DNA of 21,931 bases from NCBI RefSeq assembly GCF_035946395.1, contig NZ_DASYZI010000390.1, forward strand, positions 1 to 21,931, written 5' to 3'. Source of the DNA: Actinocrinis sp035946395. Lineage in GTDB: Bacteria > Actinomycetota > Actinomycetes > Streptomycetales > Catenulisporaceae. This document shows positions 6,935 to 15,041 of this stretch, in pieces. Position 1 is the first letter of the stretch, and each line of letters opens with the position of its first letter. Under the pieces are notes generated by a model that worked only from the letters and a program-made list of their open reading frames with translations, searched no databases and had not been told where the DNA came from. The position numbers and the translations under genes were made by a program.

Positions 6935-7965
6935 GCATCAACGAGAACTTCGCGCACTACAGCAACCTGTTCATCGCGCTGGCCCTGGTCGCCTACGCGG
7001 CGGCGTTCTTCGGGTACTGCGCCGAGTGGGCCTTCGGCTCGCGTTCCCGGATCGGCGCGAAGGCTTCCTCGGTCGGACAGCAGAGCGCGGCCGTGCCGGC
7101 GCAGCGCGCCGCGGAGCAGGCGACGGCGTCGGTCGGCGCCTCCGGCGTCGCGGTGCTGACCCGCACCGCGGACGAGGCGGAGGAGCCCACCGTCGCGGGC
7201 GGCTCGCTGCGCGCCGAGGCCGTCGGCCGCTTCGCCGTGATGGCCACCGTGATCGGCTTCGCGCTGCACTTCGCCGGGGTGCTCTTCCGCGGCCTGTCCG
7301 CGCACCGCGTGCCGTGGGCGAACATGTACGAGTTCTCCTGCGCAGCCGCGCTGGCGATGGCCTTCGCCTACCTTGTGCTGCTGGCCACGGGCCGCAAGGC
7401 ACGGTGGCTCGGACTGCCGGTCTCGTTCATCGTGCTGGTCACCCTCGGCCTGGCCTACACGGTGCTGTACACCGACGCCGAGGAACTCGTTCCGGCGCTG
7501 CACTCCTACTGGCTCTACATCCACGTCACCGCCGCCGTGCTCTCCACCGGGGCGTTCGGCGTCGCGACGGTCGCCACGATCCTGTACCTGCTCAAGGCGG
7601 CGGCCGAGGAGGGCAAGCTGCCGTGGCTGAGCGGCCCGCTCCAGCGCGTGCCCTCCTCCGGAACGCTCGACCGGACGGCGTACCGCGTCATCGCGTTCAT
7701 CTTCCCGCTGTGGACCTTCGCGGTGATCGCCGGCGCGATCTGGGCGGAGAAGGCCTGGGGCCGCTACTGGGGCTGGGACCCCAAGGAGACCTGGTCGTTC
7801 ATCGTCTGGGTGATCTACGCGGCGTACCTGCACGCGCGGGCGACGCACGGCTGGAAGGGGCGCGCCGCCGCCTGGATCGCCCTGGCCGCTTTCACCTGCG
7901 TCATGTTCAATTACTTCGGCGTCAACACATTGCTCACCGGCAAGCACAGCTACGCGGGGCTGTAG
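6931..7965 (+). CDS. ccsB: Cytochrome c biogenesis protein CcsB (ResC)
   Basis: Heme-handling partner of ResB in system II cytochrome c synthesis, 344 aa with about eight hydrophobic segments. The signature tryptophan-rich heme-binding loop is present as WAEKAWGRYWGWDPKETWSF at residues 271-290. Conserved histidines occur in LHFAGVLFRGLSAHRVPWANMYEF and HSYWLYIHVTAAVLS. Translation starts at GTG 6931 inside the last codons of resB (GTGA overlap), which points to translational coupling. A ~50-residue Ala-rich hydrophilic insert follows the first membrane segment. The stop codon TAG lies within a hairpin that probably ends the operon. Confidence 0.96.
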   Translation: MSINENFAHYSNLFIALALVAYAAAFFGYCAEWAFGSRSRIGAKASSVGQQSAAVPAQRAAEQATASVGASGVAVLTRTADEAEEPTVAGGSLRAEAVGRFAVMATVIGFALHFAGVLFRGLSAHRVPWANMYEFSCAAALAMAFAYLVLLATGRKARWLGLPVSFIVLVTLGLAYTVLYTDAEELVPALHSYWLYIHVTAAVLSTGAFGVATVATILYLLKAAAEEGKLPWLSGPLQRVPSSGTLDRTAYRVIAFIFPLWTFAVIAGAIWAEKAWGRYWGWDPKETWSFIVWVIYAAYLHARATHGWKGRAAAWIALAAFTCVMFNYFGVNTLLTGKHSYAGL

Positions 7966-7977
7966 AGGCGGCCCCGC
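7954..7977 (+). terminator. Hairpin containing the ccsB stop codon
   Basis: Bases 7954-7963 pair with 7968-7977 (10 pairs, two of them G-U, seven consecutive G-C/C-G on the outside) around the tetraloop AGAG. The stop codon TAG 7963-7965 straddles the top of the stem and the loop. No T-tract follows. It would end the cytochrome c maturation transcript. Confidence 0.55.
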
Positions 7978-8116
7978 ACGGTTCAGGCCAAGCCCCGTGG
8001 CGTGATTCCCAGCAACCGGCTACAGGTCAGGAGCGTCCTGAAAGGGGATAAGAGGGGACTGCGGCCGCGAATCCGTTCCGTCGGCGCCCTCGTGCCGGTG
8101 GAAGGAATCTGACCAG

Positions 8117-10372
8117 ATGAGCGACGATCGCGGCTGGTACCCGGAGTACGGGTCCGACGATCGCGGTGGCGAGGGGCGATACCGGGATGAATCCGGTCAC
8201 GATCCCTATGCTCAGGGTCAGAGGTCAGGCCGCCCCGCACGCGGGGATGGCCAGCCGCCGTACCGTGGTGATCGGGGTGACCGTGGTGATCGGGCCGGAC
8301 AGCCGCCGCGTGACCTGTACCAGCCTCCGCGACCGTCACAGCGCCAGCCGCGGTCGGGCGACGCGTACGGCCGCCAGGGCGACGATGGGTACGGTGGCGC
8401 TGGGCATGACAACGGTGGGTACGACAACGGACGCGGCTATGGCGATCAGGGCCGTGGACAGGGTGGATACGACGAGTGGGCGCCGGGCTCCGGCGGACGT
8501 GGCGCCAGTCGGCCCGTAGATGCGTACCCGGGTCGTGACCGGTACGGCGACAACGCCGCCTGGCCCCCCGTCGACGGGCGGTCGCAAGGCCAAGGACGAC
8601 GTGGCCCGCGTGGTGGCGACGGCGATCCCGACGGCTGGTCACCCCGCGGCGGGAATGGTGCCGACCAGACCAGGGCAGGACGCAGGTCGGCGGCGGCCTC
8701 CGGTTCGGTGGGCCTCGCGGGGGAACAGGTCGCCGAGGGGCACATCAACGAGGACATCGATCTCGACGAGGTCGACCCTTCCGGCCACGCCCGCCGAGCG
8801 GCCGAGGCGGCGGGCGGCGGCAGGAAGCCGCCGACCCGCAAGCGCAAGGCGGTCAAGTGGACCGCGATCGGCATCTCCACCACGCTGGTGTTGATACTCT
8901 CCATCGGTGCGTACGTGATCCTGCACCTGACCGGGAACATCAAGCACACGGCGCTGCTACAGAACGGCGTCAGCCAGGCGCCCGAGCCGGTCGACAAATA
9001 CGGCCGTTCGCCGCTCAACATCCTGGTGATCGGGTCGGACACCCGGAACAACCCGGCGGACTGCAAGATCGGCGGCGACTGCGGTCCAGGTTCGAACGCG
9101 GACGTCGAGATGCTCGTGCACCTGTCCGCCGACCGCTCCAACGCCACGATCATGTCGATACCGCGTGACACCATGGTCACCCTTCCGCACTGCACCGACC
9201 CGACGACCCACAATTCCGGCGGCGGCTTCCTCTCGACGATCAACAGCTCGCTGCAATGGGGCCCGTCGTGCACGGTCACCGCGGTGCACGACCTGACCGG
9301 GCTGACCATCGACCACTTCGTGATGGTGGACTTCGTCGGCGTCGAGACGATGTCGAATGCGCTCGGCGGCGTGCAGGTCTGCGTCAGCGCGAGCATGTAC
9401 GACCCCTACTCGCACCTGCGGCTGAACAAGGGCGACAACATGGTGCAGGGCGCCAGCGCGCTGGCGTTCGTCCGCTCGCGCCACAGCTTCTACGACGGCT
9501 CGGACCTCGGCCGGGAGAAGGCGCAGCACTACTTCCTGTCGGCGATGATCCGCGAGGTGCGCGCCAACATGAACCTGTCCGACTTCACCACCCTCTTCAA
9601 GGTGGCGGACGCGGCGACCAAGGCGCTGACGGTGGACGATGGGCTGAGCGGAGTCACCGGGCTGGAGGGCCTGGCGATAACGATGAACCGGGTGCCCACC
9701 GACCGGATCTCGTTCGTCACCATGCCGTGGAACCTCGACCCGAACAACCAGTCACACGTGATGGTCGCCCACCCCTACGCCGACCAGATGTTCCAGAACA
9801 TCGCCAACGACGTCTCCTACTCGGCCGGATCGAGCACGGCCGCCAAGCCGGCCGCCCCGGCGCCGTCCACCAAGGCCAGCACGCAGGCCGCACAGGCCCC
9901 GCAGAACCTGGCGTCGCCGACGGTCGCCGTGAACAAGGCCGCCGTACACGTCCAGGTCCTCAACGGCAGCGGCGTCTCCGGTCGCGCCGGCACGGTCAAG
10001 GACGCGCTGGTCAACGACGGGTTCTCACTCGCCTCGGTCGGCGGTAACTCGTCATCGGCCGCCACGACGAAGATCTACTATCCGTCCACCCGCAGCGACT
10101 CCGCCGCCACGGTGGCGTACGCGCTCGGGCTGCCGAGTTCCGCGATGGTCGAGTCGAGCGCGTACTCCGAGGTGACCCTGGTGCTCGGCGCCGACTGGAC
10201 CTCGGGCACGACGTTCGGCGGCGGCTCCGCGTCGGGCACGTCCTCCGGCTCCGGCACGACGACCAGCGCGCCGCCGACCGCGGCCGCGTCCGCGCCGGCA
10301 GTCTCCTCCCTGTCGAACGCCGCGACGACCGGTGGCTGCGTGCCCGTGAACCCGTCCTACATCGTTAAGTAA
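8117..10372 (+). CDS. LytR-CpsA-Psr (LCP) family protein with LytR_C domain
   Basis: Membrane-anchored phosphotransferase that would attach lipid-linked glycopolymers to peptidoglycan on the outer face of the membrane. The 751-aa protein begins with a ~245-residue cytoplasmic region rich in Gly, Asp, Arg, Tyr and Pro (GDRGDRGDR, QPPR). One transmembrane segment follows at about 249-271. The LCP domain starts at NILVIGSDTRNN (301-312, Asp308 and Arg310) and continues with SIPRDTMVTLP (Arg350, Asp351), DHFVMVDFVGV and GASALAFVRSR. A Ser/Thr/Ala linker leads to a LytR_C domain (about 610-695, VHVQVLNGSGVSGRAG), then a Ser/Gly/Thr tail. GGAAGGA lies about 10 nt before ATG 8117. A 15-bp direct repeat at 8262-8276 and 8280-8294 encodes the GDRGDR stretch. 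It appears to be a single-gene unit. Confidence 0.93.
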   Translation: MSDDRGWYPEYGSDDRGGEGRYRDESGHDPYAQGQRSGRPARGDGQPPYRGDRGDRGDRAGQPPRDLYQPPRPSQRQPRSGDAYGRQGDDGYGGAGHDNGGYDNGRGYGDQGRGQGGYDEWAPGSGGRGASRPVDAYPGRDRYGDNAAWPPVDGRSQGQGRRGPRGGDGDPDGWSPRGGNGADQTRAGRRSAAASGSVGLAGEQVAEGHINEDIDLDEVDPSGHARRAAEAAGGGRKPPTRKRKAVKWTAIGISTTLVLILSIGAYVILHLTGNIKHTALLQNGVSQAPEPVDKYGRSPLNILVIGSDTRNNPADCKIGGDCGPGSNADVEMLVHLSADRSNATIMSIPRDTMVTLPHCTDPTTHNSGGGFLSTINSSLQWGPSCTVTAVHDLTGLTIDHFVMVDFVGVETMSNALGGVQVCVSASMYDPYSHLRLNKGDNMVQGASALAFVRSRHSFYDGSDLGREKAQHYFLSAMIREVRANMNLSDFTTLFKVADAATKALTVDDGLSGVTGLEGLAITMNRVPTDRISFVTMPWNLDPNNQSHVMVAHPYADQMFQNIANDVSYSAGSSTAAKPAAPAPSTKASTQAAQAPQNLASPTVAVNKAAVHVQVLNGSGVSGRAGTVKDALVNDGFSLASVGGNSSSAATTKIYYPSTRSDSAATVAYALGLPSSAMVESSAYSEVTLVLGADWTSGTTFGGGSASGTSSGSGTTTSAPPTAAASAPAVSSLSNAATTGGCVPVNPSYIVK

Positions 10373-10381
10373 CAGAGCGGC

Positions 10382-10399
10382 TGCGTGCGCGTGCACGCA
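10382..10399. other. Perfect 7-bp inverted repeat between the LCP and RibD-like genes
   Basis: TGCGTGC (10382-10388) pairs with GCACGCA (10393-10399) around GCGT. It lies ten bases after the LCP stop and overlaps the -10-like hexamer of the next gene. It may be a weak terminator, an operator, or both. The short stem keeps this uncertain. Confidence 0.4.
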
Positions 10400-10403
10400 C
10401 AAT
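10398..10403 (+). promoter_or_regulatory. -10-like CACAAT six bases before GTG 10410
   Basis: CACAAT differs by one base from TACAAT and is placed so that the transcript would begin at the GTG start. No Shine-Dalgarno sequence or clear -35 is visible. Confidence 0.28.
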
Positions 10404-10409
10404 GGTGCA

Positions 10410-11582
10410 GTGGTAACGCAGCAACCGGCAGCCTCGCGCCCCTGGGTCATCCTCAGCTTCACCACGTCGCTCGACGGCTACCTCGACGACACGACGTCGC
10501 AGCGTCTCCTGCTGTCGAACGACGCCGATTTCGATCGAGTGGACGAGTTGCGGGCCTCCGTGGACGCGATCCTCGTCGGCGCGGGCACGGTGCGTGCCGA
10601 TAATCCACGCCTGCTCGTGCGCTCACCACAGCGGCGCTCAGCGCGCGCTGAGCGCGGCGAACCGGAGAGCCCGCTGCGTGTTGTCGTCTCCGGCACCGGT
10701 GACGTCGACCGTGACGCGGCCGTCTTCATCGCTGAGGGCGCCGAGACGATGCTCTACTTGGGGCCTGGCTCGGGCCGACCGGTCGAATTCGGCGGCCTGC
10801 TCGACGACTTGGCGCGGCGCGGCGTACGACGACTGATGGTCGAGGGCGGCGCCTCGGTCATCACCCGGTTCCTCGCCGAGGATCTCGCCGACGAGATCCA
10901 GGTCTCCGTCGCGCCGTTCCTCGTCGGCGACCTGGCAGCGCCGCGCGCGTTCGGTCCCGGCGGATTTCCGCAGTCGCCCGATCGCAGGATGATCCTGGCT
11001 GACACGCGCGCCATCGGCGACGTGCAGTTCTCCCGCTACCTCGTGAATCGCGGGCCGGCGCAGCCCGCGCAGCTCGACGCGTACCTGTTGCGGCTGGCCG
11101 TCGAACTGTCCCGGTCCTGCCCGCCTGCCGATGGCGCGTACTCCGTCGGCGCGATCGTCGCCGACGCGCAGGGTACGGTCATCTCCACCGGCTACTCCCG
11201 TGAGCTGCTGCGCGGCCTCGGCGATCCGGACAAGAACCACGCCGAGGAGGTCGCGCTCACCAAGCTCGCCCACAGCCGGAGGCCGCTAAGCCAACACAGC
11301 AGCGACCCGGGGCTGACGACGATGACCGCACGGCCGGGCCCCACAAAGCCGACGCTGTATACGTCCCTCGAACCCTGCTCGCCGCGCGCATCCCGGCCGC
11401 TCAGCTGCACCGACCACATCCTGGCCGCCGGGATCCCGCGCGTCGTGCTGGCGCTGCGTGAGCCCGCGCTGCTCGCGGTCTGCGATGGCGCGGACCGGCT
11501 GCGCGCGGCCGGAGTGGAGGTCGTCGAGCTGCCCGAGCTCGCCGCTCAGGTGCGGGCCGTCAACGCCCATCTGCTCGGCTAG
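10410..11582 (+). CDS. RibD-like fusion: reductase domain first, deaminase domain second
   Basis: Predicted cytosolic protein of 390 aa combining the two activity types of RibD, which deaminates and then reduces pyrimidine intermediates of riboflavin synthesis. Residues ~12-205 form a RibD C-terminal/dihydrofolate-reductase-like domain: VILSFTTSLDGYLDD, DAILVGAGTVRADNPRL, RLMVEGGASVITRFL. Residues ~225-390 form a cytidine/deoxycytidylate-type deaminase domain, with the zinc and catalytic residues His277 and Glu279 in NHAEEVALTKL and Cys323/Cys333 in EPCSPRASRPLSC. Canonical RibD has the opposite order. Both active-site sets look intact. It precedes the UbiD gene by 42 bases, so a flavin role near prenyl-FMN enzymes is plausible. 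A detached pyrimidine salvage or antibiotic-modifying role is also possible. Confidence 0.85.
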   Translation: MVTQQPAASRPWVILSFTTSLDGYLDDTTSQRLLLSNDADFDRVDELRASVDAILVGAGTVRADNPRLLVRSPQRRSARAERGEPESPLRVVVSGTGDVDRDAAVFIAEGAETMLYLGPGSGRPVEFGGLLDDLARRGVRRLMVEGGASVITRFLAEDLADEIQVSVAPFLVGDLAAPRAFGPGGFPQSPDRRMILADTRAIGDVQFSRYLVNRGPAQPAQLDAYLLRLAVELSRSCPPADGAYSVGAIVADAQGTVISTGYSRELLRGLGDPDKNHAEEVALTKLAHSRRPLSQHSSDPGLTTMTARPGPTKPTLYTSLEPCSPRASRPLSCTDHILAAGIPRVVLALREPALLAVCDGADRLRAAGVEVVELPELAAQVRAVNAHLLG

Positions 11583-11612
11583 GCTGCCACAGCAGCAGGC
11601 ACTGGCCACGTG

Positions 11613-11618
11613 GATACT
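11613..11618 (+). promoter_or_regulatory. -10-like GATACT, possible leaderless promoter for the UbiD gene
   Basis: GATACT ends 6 nt before ATG 11625. The context ATACTTGAcgCATG matches that of the acetyltransferase gene (ATACTTGAtcCATG at 19104-19117). No Shine-Dalgarno sequence precedes the ATG and no clear -35 is seen. Confidence 0.42.
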
Positions 11619-11624
11619 TGACGC

Positions 11625-13076
11625 ATGGCCTACGAAGATCTGCGCTCGTTCCTCAAAACGCTGGAGCGGGAGGGGGAACTGCGCCGGATCAAGGCCCAGG
11701 TGGATCCCTACCTTGAGGTCGGTGAGATCACCGACCGGGTGCAGAAGGCGCACGGCCCCGCGCTGCTGTTCGAGAACGTCAAGGGCAGTGACTTGCCATT
11801 GGCCATGAACGTGTTCGGCACGCAGCGTCGGCTGTGCCTGGCTCTCGGGATCAAGAGCCTCGACGAGATCGGCGAGCGGATCGGCGAGTTGCTCAAGCCC
11901 GAGCTGCCGCATGGCCTCTCCGGCTTCAAGGACGCGCTCGGCAAGGTCGCGCAGCTGCGTTCAGTTCCGCCGAAGCACGTCAAGGGCGCGCCGTGCCAGC
12001 AAATCGTACTGACGGATGATCAGGTCGACCTGAACGCACTGCCGGCGCTGCACACCTGGCCGCAGGACGGCGGCGCGTTCTTCAATCTCGGCCTCACCCA
12101 CACCAAGCACCCGGAAACCGGGCAGCGCAACCTAGGCCTTTACCGATTGCAGCGGCACGACGCGCGCACCATCGGCATGCACTGGCAGATTCACAAGGAC
12201 TCGACGAACCACTACGCGGTCGCCCGGCGCCTCGGCGAGCGGCTGCCCGTGGCTATCGCGTTCGGTTGCCCCCCGGTCGTGACATACGCAGCGACGGCGC
12301 CGCTGCCCGCCGATGTCGACGAGTACTTGTTCGCCGGTTTCATCCAGCGTGAGCGGATCGAGCTGGTCGGCTGCAAGACCGTTCCGCTTCAGGTCCCGGC
12401 GCAGTGCGAGGTCGTCCTCGAAGGCTGGCTCGAACCTGGCGTGACGCGCCCCGAGGGTCCGTTCGGCGACCACACCGGGTTCTACACGCCGATCGAACCG
12501 TTCCCCGCGCTGACTGTCACCGCCGTCACGATGCGTAAAGACGCGATGCTCCAGTCGATCGTCGTCGGTCGGCCGCCGACTGAGGACGGACCGCTGGGAA
12601 AGGCGACGGAGCGGTTCTTCCTGCCGCTGCTCAAGATGATCGTCCCGGACATCGTCGACTACGACCTGCCGGAGACCGGCGGCTTCCACAACTGCGCGAT
12701 CGTCTCGATCGACAAGCGCTACCCCAAGCACGCGCAGAAGGTGATGAACGCGATCTGGGGCGCGCACCTGATGTCGCTGACCAAACTCATCGTGGTCGTG
12801 GACGCCGACTGCGACGTGCACGACTACGCCCAGGTCTCCTGGCGTGCCTTCGGCAACGTGGACTACGCGCGCGACCTGCTGCTGACCGAGGGCCCGGTGG
12901 ACCATCTCGACCACGCCTCGTATCAGCAGTTCTGGGGCGGGAAGATCGGCATCGACGCGACCCGTAAGCTGCCGGAGGAGGGCTACACGCGCAACGGCGG
13001 CTGGCCCGAGATGATCGCTTCGGATCCGGCCACCGCCGCGACGGTGGACCGCCGCTGGAAGGAATACGGCCTGTGA
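11625..13076 (+). CDS. ubiD: UbiD-family decarboxylase of menaquinone synthesis
   Basis: Prenylated-FMN-dependent decarboxylase. In the futalosine pathway of actinomycetes the UbiD homologue removes the carboxyl group from the prenylated naphthoate after MqnP has acted. The 483-aa product is full length for the family. Family segments include NLGLYRLQRHDARTIGMHWQIHKDS (His186 region, cofactor/metal side), AIAFGCPPVVTYAATAPLP, and RPEGPFGDHTGFYTP with Glu277, Asp282 and His283, as well as VVGRPPTEDGPLGKATERFF. Its cofactor would be made by the UbiX gene at 15042. The UbiA-type prenyltransferase gene follows 30 bases downstream, so these two are probably one operon. The ATG 11625 start matches the conserved N-terminus (MAYEDLRSFLKTLEREGELRRI). 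Confidence 0.94.
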   Translation: MAYEDLRSFLKTLEREGELRRIKAQVDPYLEVGEITDRVQKAHGPALLFENVKGSDLPLAMNVFGTQRRLCLALGIKSLDEIGERIGELLKPELPHGLSGFKDALGKVAQLRSVPPKHVKGAPCQQIVLTDDQVDLNALPALHTWPQDGGAFFNLGLTHTKHPETGQRNLGLYRLQRHDARTIGMHWQIHKDSTNHYAVARRLGERLPVAIAFGCPPVVTYAATAPLPADVDEYLFAGFIQRERIELVGCKTVPLQVPAQCEVVLEGWLEPGVTRPEGPFGDHTGFYTPIEPFPALTVTAVTMRKDAMLQSIVVGRPPTEDGPLGKATERFFLPLLKMIVPDIVDYDLPETGGFHNCAIVSIDKRYPKHAQKVMNAIWGAHLMSLTKLIVVVDADCDVHDYAQVSWRAFGNVDYARDLLLTEGPVDHLDHASYQQFWGGKIGIDATRKLPEEGYTRNGGWPEMIASDPATAATVDRRWKEYGL

Positions 13077-13106
13077 AAGTGCGGGCGCTGTGAAGGGGAC
13101 CAGGCT

Positions 13107-14012
13107 GTGAGCGCGGTGGCGGCGCCGGCCGAGACCGTCGGCGAGAAGTTCAAGGCCTTCAAGAGCCTGGTGCTGCTTGAGCACTCGGTCTTCGCGCTGC
13201 CCTTCGCGTTCATCGCCGCGCTCAGCGCGATGTTCCGCGCGTCCTGGACCGTGCACTGGCTCCAGCTGCTGCTGATCACCCTGGCGATGATCGGCGCGCG
13301 CACCTTCGCCATGGCGGTCAACCGGATCATCGACCGGGAGTTCGACGCGAAGAACCCGCGCACCGCCAGGCGCGAGTTGGTCACCGGCGTGCTCACGGTC
13401 AAGACGGCCTGGATCGGCGCGGTGCTGGCTCTCGGCCTGTTCCTCGGCGCGGCCGCCTCGCTCAACACGCTGACGCTCGCGCTGGCGCCGCTGGCCGTCG
13501 TGCCGCTGGTCGTCTATCCGTACGGCAAGCGCTTCACGAACGTGCCGCACGCGCTGCTGGCGCTCGCGCAGTCGATCGGCCCGATCGGCGCGTGGATCGG
13601 GGTGACCGGGGCGTGGTCGTGGAGCGCGGTCGTGCTCGGCCTCGCGGTCGGCATCTGGATCGGCGGCTTCGATCTGATCTTCGCACTACAGGACGTGGCG
13701 ACCGACCGCGAGCAGGGTCTCGGCTCGGTCCCGGCGCGCTGGGGCGTCGCCGTCGCGCTCTTCGCTGCCCGCGTGTCGCACGCGGTGACCACCGGCCTGT
13801 TCATCTGGTTCGGCCTGCTCACCGGCGCGGGCGTGTTCTGGTGGGTGGGCGTGGTCGTCGTCGCCGGAGCCTTCGTATATGAGCACTCGCTACTGCGTCC
13901 GGATGACCTCTCCCGGCTGAACCGTGCCTTCTTCACCGTGAACGGTTTTGTCGGCATCGCGCTGTTCTGCTTCGCGCTACTGGATCTGGTGGCACGCGGC
14001 CTGCACCCGTGA
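13107..14012 (+). CDS. mqnP: Menaquinone biosynthesis prenyltransferase MqnP (UbiA family)
   Basis: Integral membrane aromatic prenyltransferase, 301 aa with about eight or nine hydrophobic segments. The two Asp-rich motifs that bind Mg-polyprenyl diphosphate are present: NRIIDREFD at 72-80, and DLIFALQDVATD at 189-200. The sequence GARTFAMAVNR before the first motif and YPYGKRFT are typical of the group acting in menaquinone synthesis. GTG 13107 is the start, with AAGGGG about 8 nt upstream. Location beside UbiD, UbiX and MqnE supports the futalosine-pathway assignment over the MenA or heme O routes. Confidence 0.93.
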   Translation: MSAVAAPAETVGEKFKAFKSLVLLEHSVFALPFAFIAALSAMFRASWTVHWLQLLLITLAMIGARTFAMAVNRIIDREFDAKNPRTARRELVTGVLTVKTAWIGAVLALGLFLGAAASLNTLTLALAPLAVVPLVVYPYGKRFTNVPHALLALAQSIGPIGAWIGVTGAWSWSAVVLGLAVGIWIGGFDLIFALQDVATDREQGLGSVPARWGVAVALFAARVSHAVTTGLFIWFGLLTGAGVFWWVGVVVVAGAFVYEHSLLRPDDLSRLNRAFFTVNGFVGIALFCFALLDLVARGLHP

Positions 14013-14088
14013 CGAACCGCGCCCATGACGGCTTGTGGTCGATGTCGGCAGCGGTCGAGGTCAGTGAAGGTGCCGGTATCCACCGACG

Positions 14089-14126
14089 TTGACAAGACGG
14101 ACCATGGACGCGAGACTGTCGCGTCC
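14089..14126 (+). promoter_or_regulatory. Promoter TTGACA-N17-GAGACT with an inverted repeat over the -10
   Basis: A perfect -35 (TTGACA, 14089-14094) is 17 bp from GAGACT (14112-14117), one base from the TAGACT-type -10. An 8-bp perfect inverted repeat (14106-14113 with 14119-14126, spacer GACTG) covers the -10 and the expected transcription start, as an operator would. It could alternatively be a terminator stem for mqnP. The next start codon is GTG 14163, behind GGGGGAG (14154-14160). Confidence 0.55.
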
Positions 14127-14162
14127 TGATTCGTCATTTCAACGTACTTATCTGGGGGAGCC

Positions 14163-14924
14163 GTGAGCTTCGAGAGTCCGGCAGGCCAATCCGCGGCTGG
14201 GGATGCCGCACCGCTGACGCCACCGCCGTTCGCACCGCCTGTGCAGGTTGGCGAACCGGCCCAAGGCGTGCCGCAGTTCGGCGCTGCCTCTGCCACCGCC
14301 ACCGCGCAGTACCCGCCCAACGCTGGATACTCGGCGGCCGGATACCCGACGGCGGCGTCGGTGATGGCTCGGCCGAACTCCGGACTGCCCATCGCGCTGC
14401 TGGTGCTCTGCGGTCTCTACATCATGCTGTGCCTCGTCGAGATCTTCGCCCTCTTCAGCCGCGCCTCGCTGGCGAACAAGGTGCTCACCGACCCGACCTC
14501 GGTCACCATCGATCAGGCGAACTCGGCGGACAACCTGGTCAGCGGGGTGAGCCTGGTGGCGATCGTCGTCTTCCTCGCCCTCCTCGTCGTGCTCGGGGTC
14601 TGGCAGCGCTCGTTGCGTAAGGTCCTCACGCTGACCGGACGGTACCGGGACGTGCTCAAGGCGGCCGGCTACCAGTACTTCCGCGCCGCCTATCTGATCA
14701 TGATCCTGCTCGCAGTCGTGCTGCGGGACAACGGGAACAACCTCGCGACGCCGCAGGATGTCGTCAGCCACGACCACAATTACATGCTCTACTTCGCGGC
14801 CCGGGCGGTGCTCGGCGGCCTGCTGATCTTCCTCACGCTGCGGCTCAGGCGTGCCTCTGACAGCGCGCTGATGACTCCTCTCGACGCGAATATCCCGTAC
14901 GCGGCCAACTACCTCGGGCGCTGA
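14163..14924 (+). CDS. Small four-helix membrane protein with a proline/alanine-rich N-terminus
   Basis: I do not recognise this 253-aa protein with confidence. Residues 1-73 are hydrophilic, rich in Pro, Ala, Gly and Tyr (YPPNAGYSAAGYPTA), a pattern seen in many actinobacterial membrane proteins. Four hydrophobic segments follow near 75-98, 127-147, 172-188 and 208-228. Between the second and third is VWQRSLRKVLTLTGRYRDVL. The general layout recalls DUF4328-type proteins, but this is only a resemblance. It has its own promoter-like sequence and sits inside the menaquinone gene set between mqnP and ubiX. The start GTG 14163 is supported by GGGGGAG just upstream. No catalytic motif is visible. 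Confidence 0.85.
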   Translation: MSFESPAGQSAAGDAAPLTPPPFAPPVQVGEPAQGVPQFGAASATATAQYPPNAGYSAAGYPTAASVMARPNSGLPIALLVLCGLYIMLCLVEIFALFSRASLANKVLTDPTSVTIDQANSADNLVSGVSLVAIVVFLALLVVLGVWQRSLRKVLTLTGRYRDVLKAAGYQYFRAAYLIMILLAVVLRDNGNNLATPQDVVSHDHNYMLYFAARAVLGGLLIFLTLRLRRASDSALMTPLDANIPYAANYLGR

Positions 14925-14934
14925 CGCGCACCCT

Positions 14935-15007
14935 GCGGTCCGGAACACTGTGGCCCAGAACAGCGTGGTCCAGAACAGCGTGGCCCGCAGCAGGGTGGCC
15001 CGGATTC
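14935..15007. repeat. About five imperfect tandem 15-bp units before ubiX
   Basis: Units of the form GTGGCCCAGAACAGC start at 14935 (diverged), 14950, 14965, 14980 and 14995 (partial). The second and third differ at one position. The array is in the gap between the membrane-protein gene and ubiX. The period is a multiple of three, so it would be frame-neutral if translated, but no gene covers it. It could be a set of protein-binding sites or simple slippage. Confidence 0.75.
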
Positions 15008-15041
15008 GTCTCCGGGCCACACGCGGGCAATCATTGAGGGC

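Noticed and set aside
8026..8041. TCAGGA/TCCTGA small hairpin upstream of the LCP gene
   Set aside because: A 6-bp stem with a 3-base loop is expected by chance in GC-rich DNA and it aligns with no other signal.
6762..8051. Alternative + frame of about 430 codons covering ccsB
   Set aside because: It is a frame-shifted reading of ccsB. The ccsB frame has the WGWDPKE motif and the 4-bp coupling to resB.
10402..10416. Four-codon mini-ORF (ATG GTG CAG TGG TAA) overlapping the RibD-like start
   Set aside because: Too short and with no ribosome-binding site; chance is the simplest explanation.
12132..13550. Long reverse-strand open frame (about 470 codons) opposite the UbiD and MqnP genes
   Set aside because: It crosses two well-supported opposite genes and encodes His/Arg-rich sequence typical of antisense GC-rich frames.
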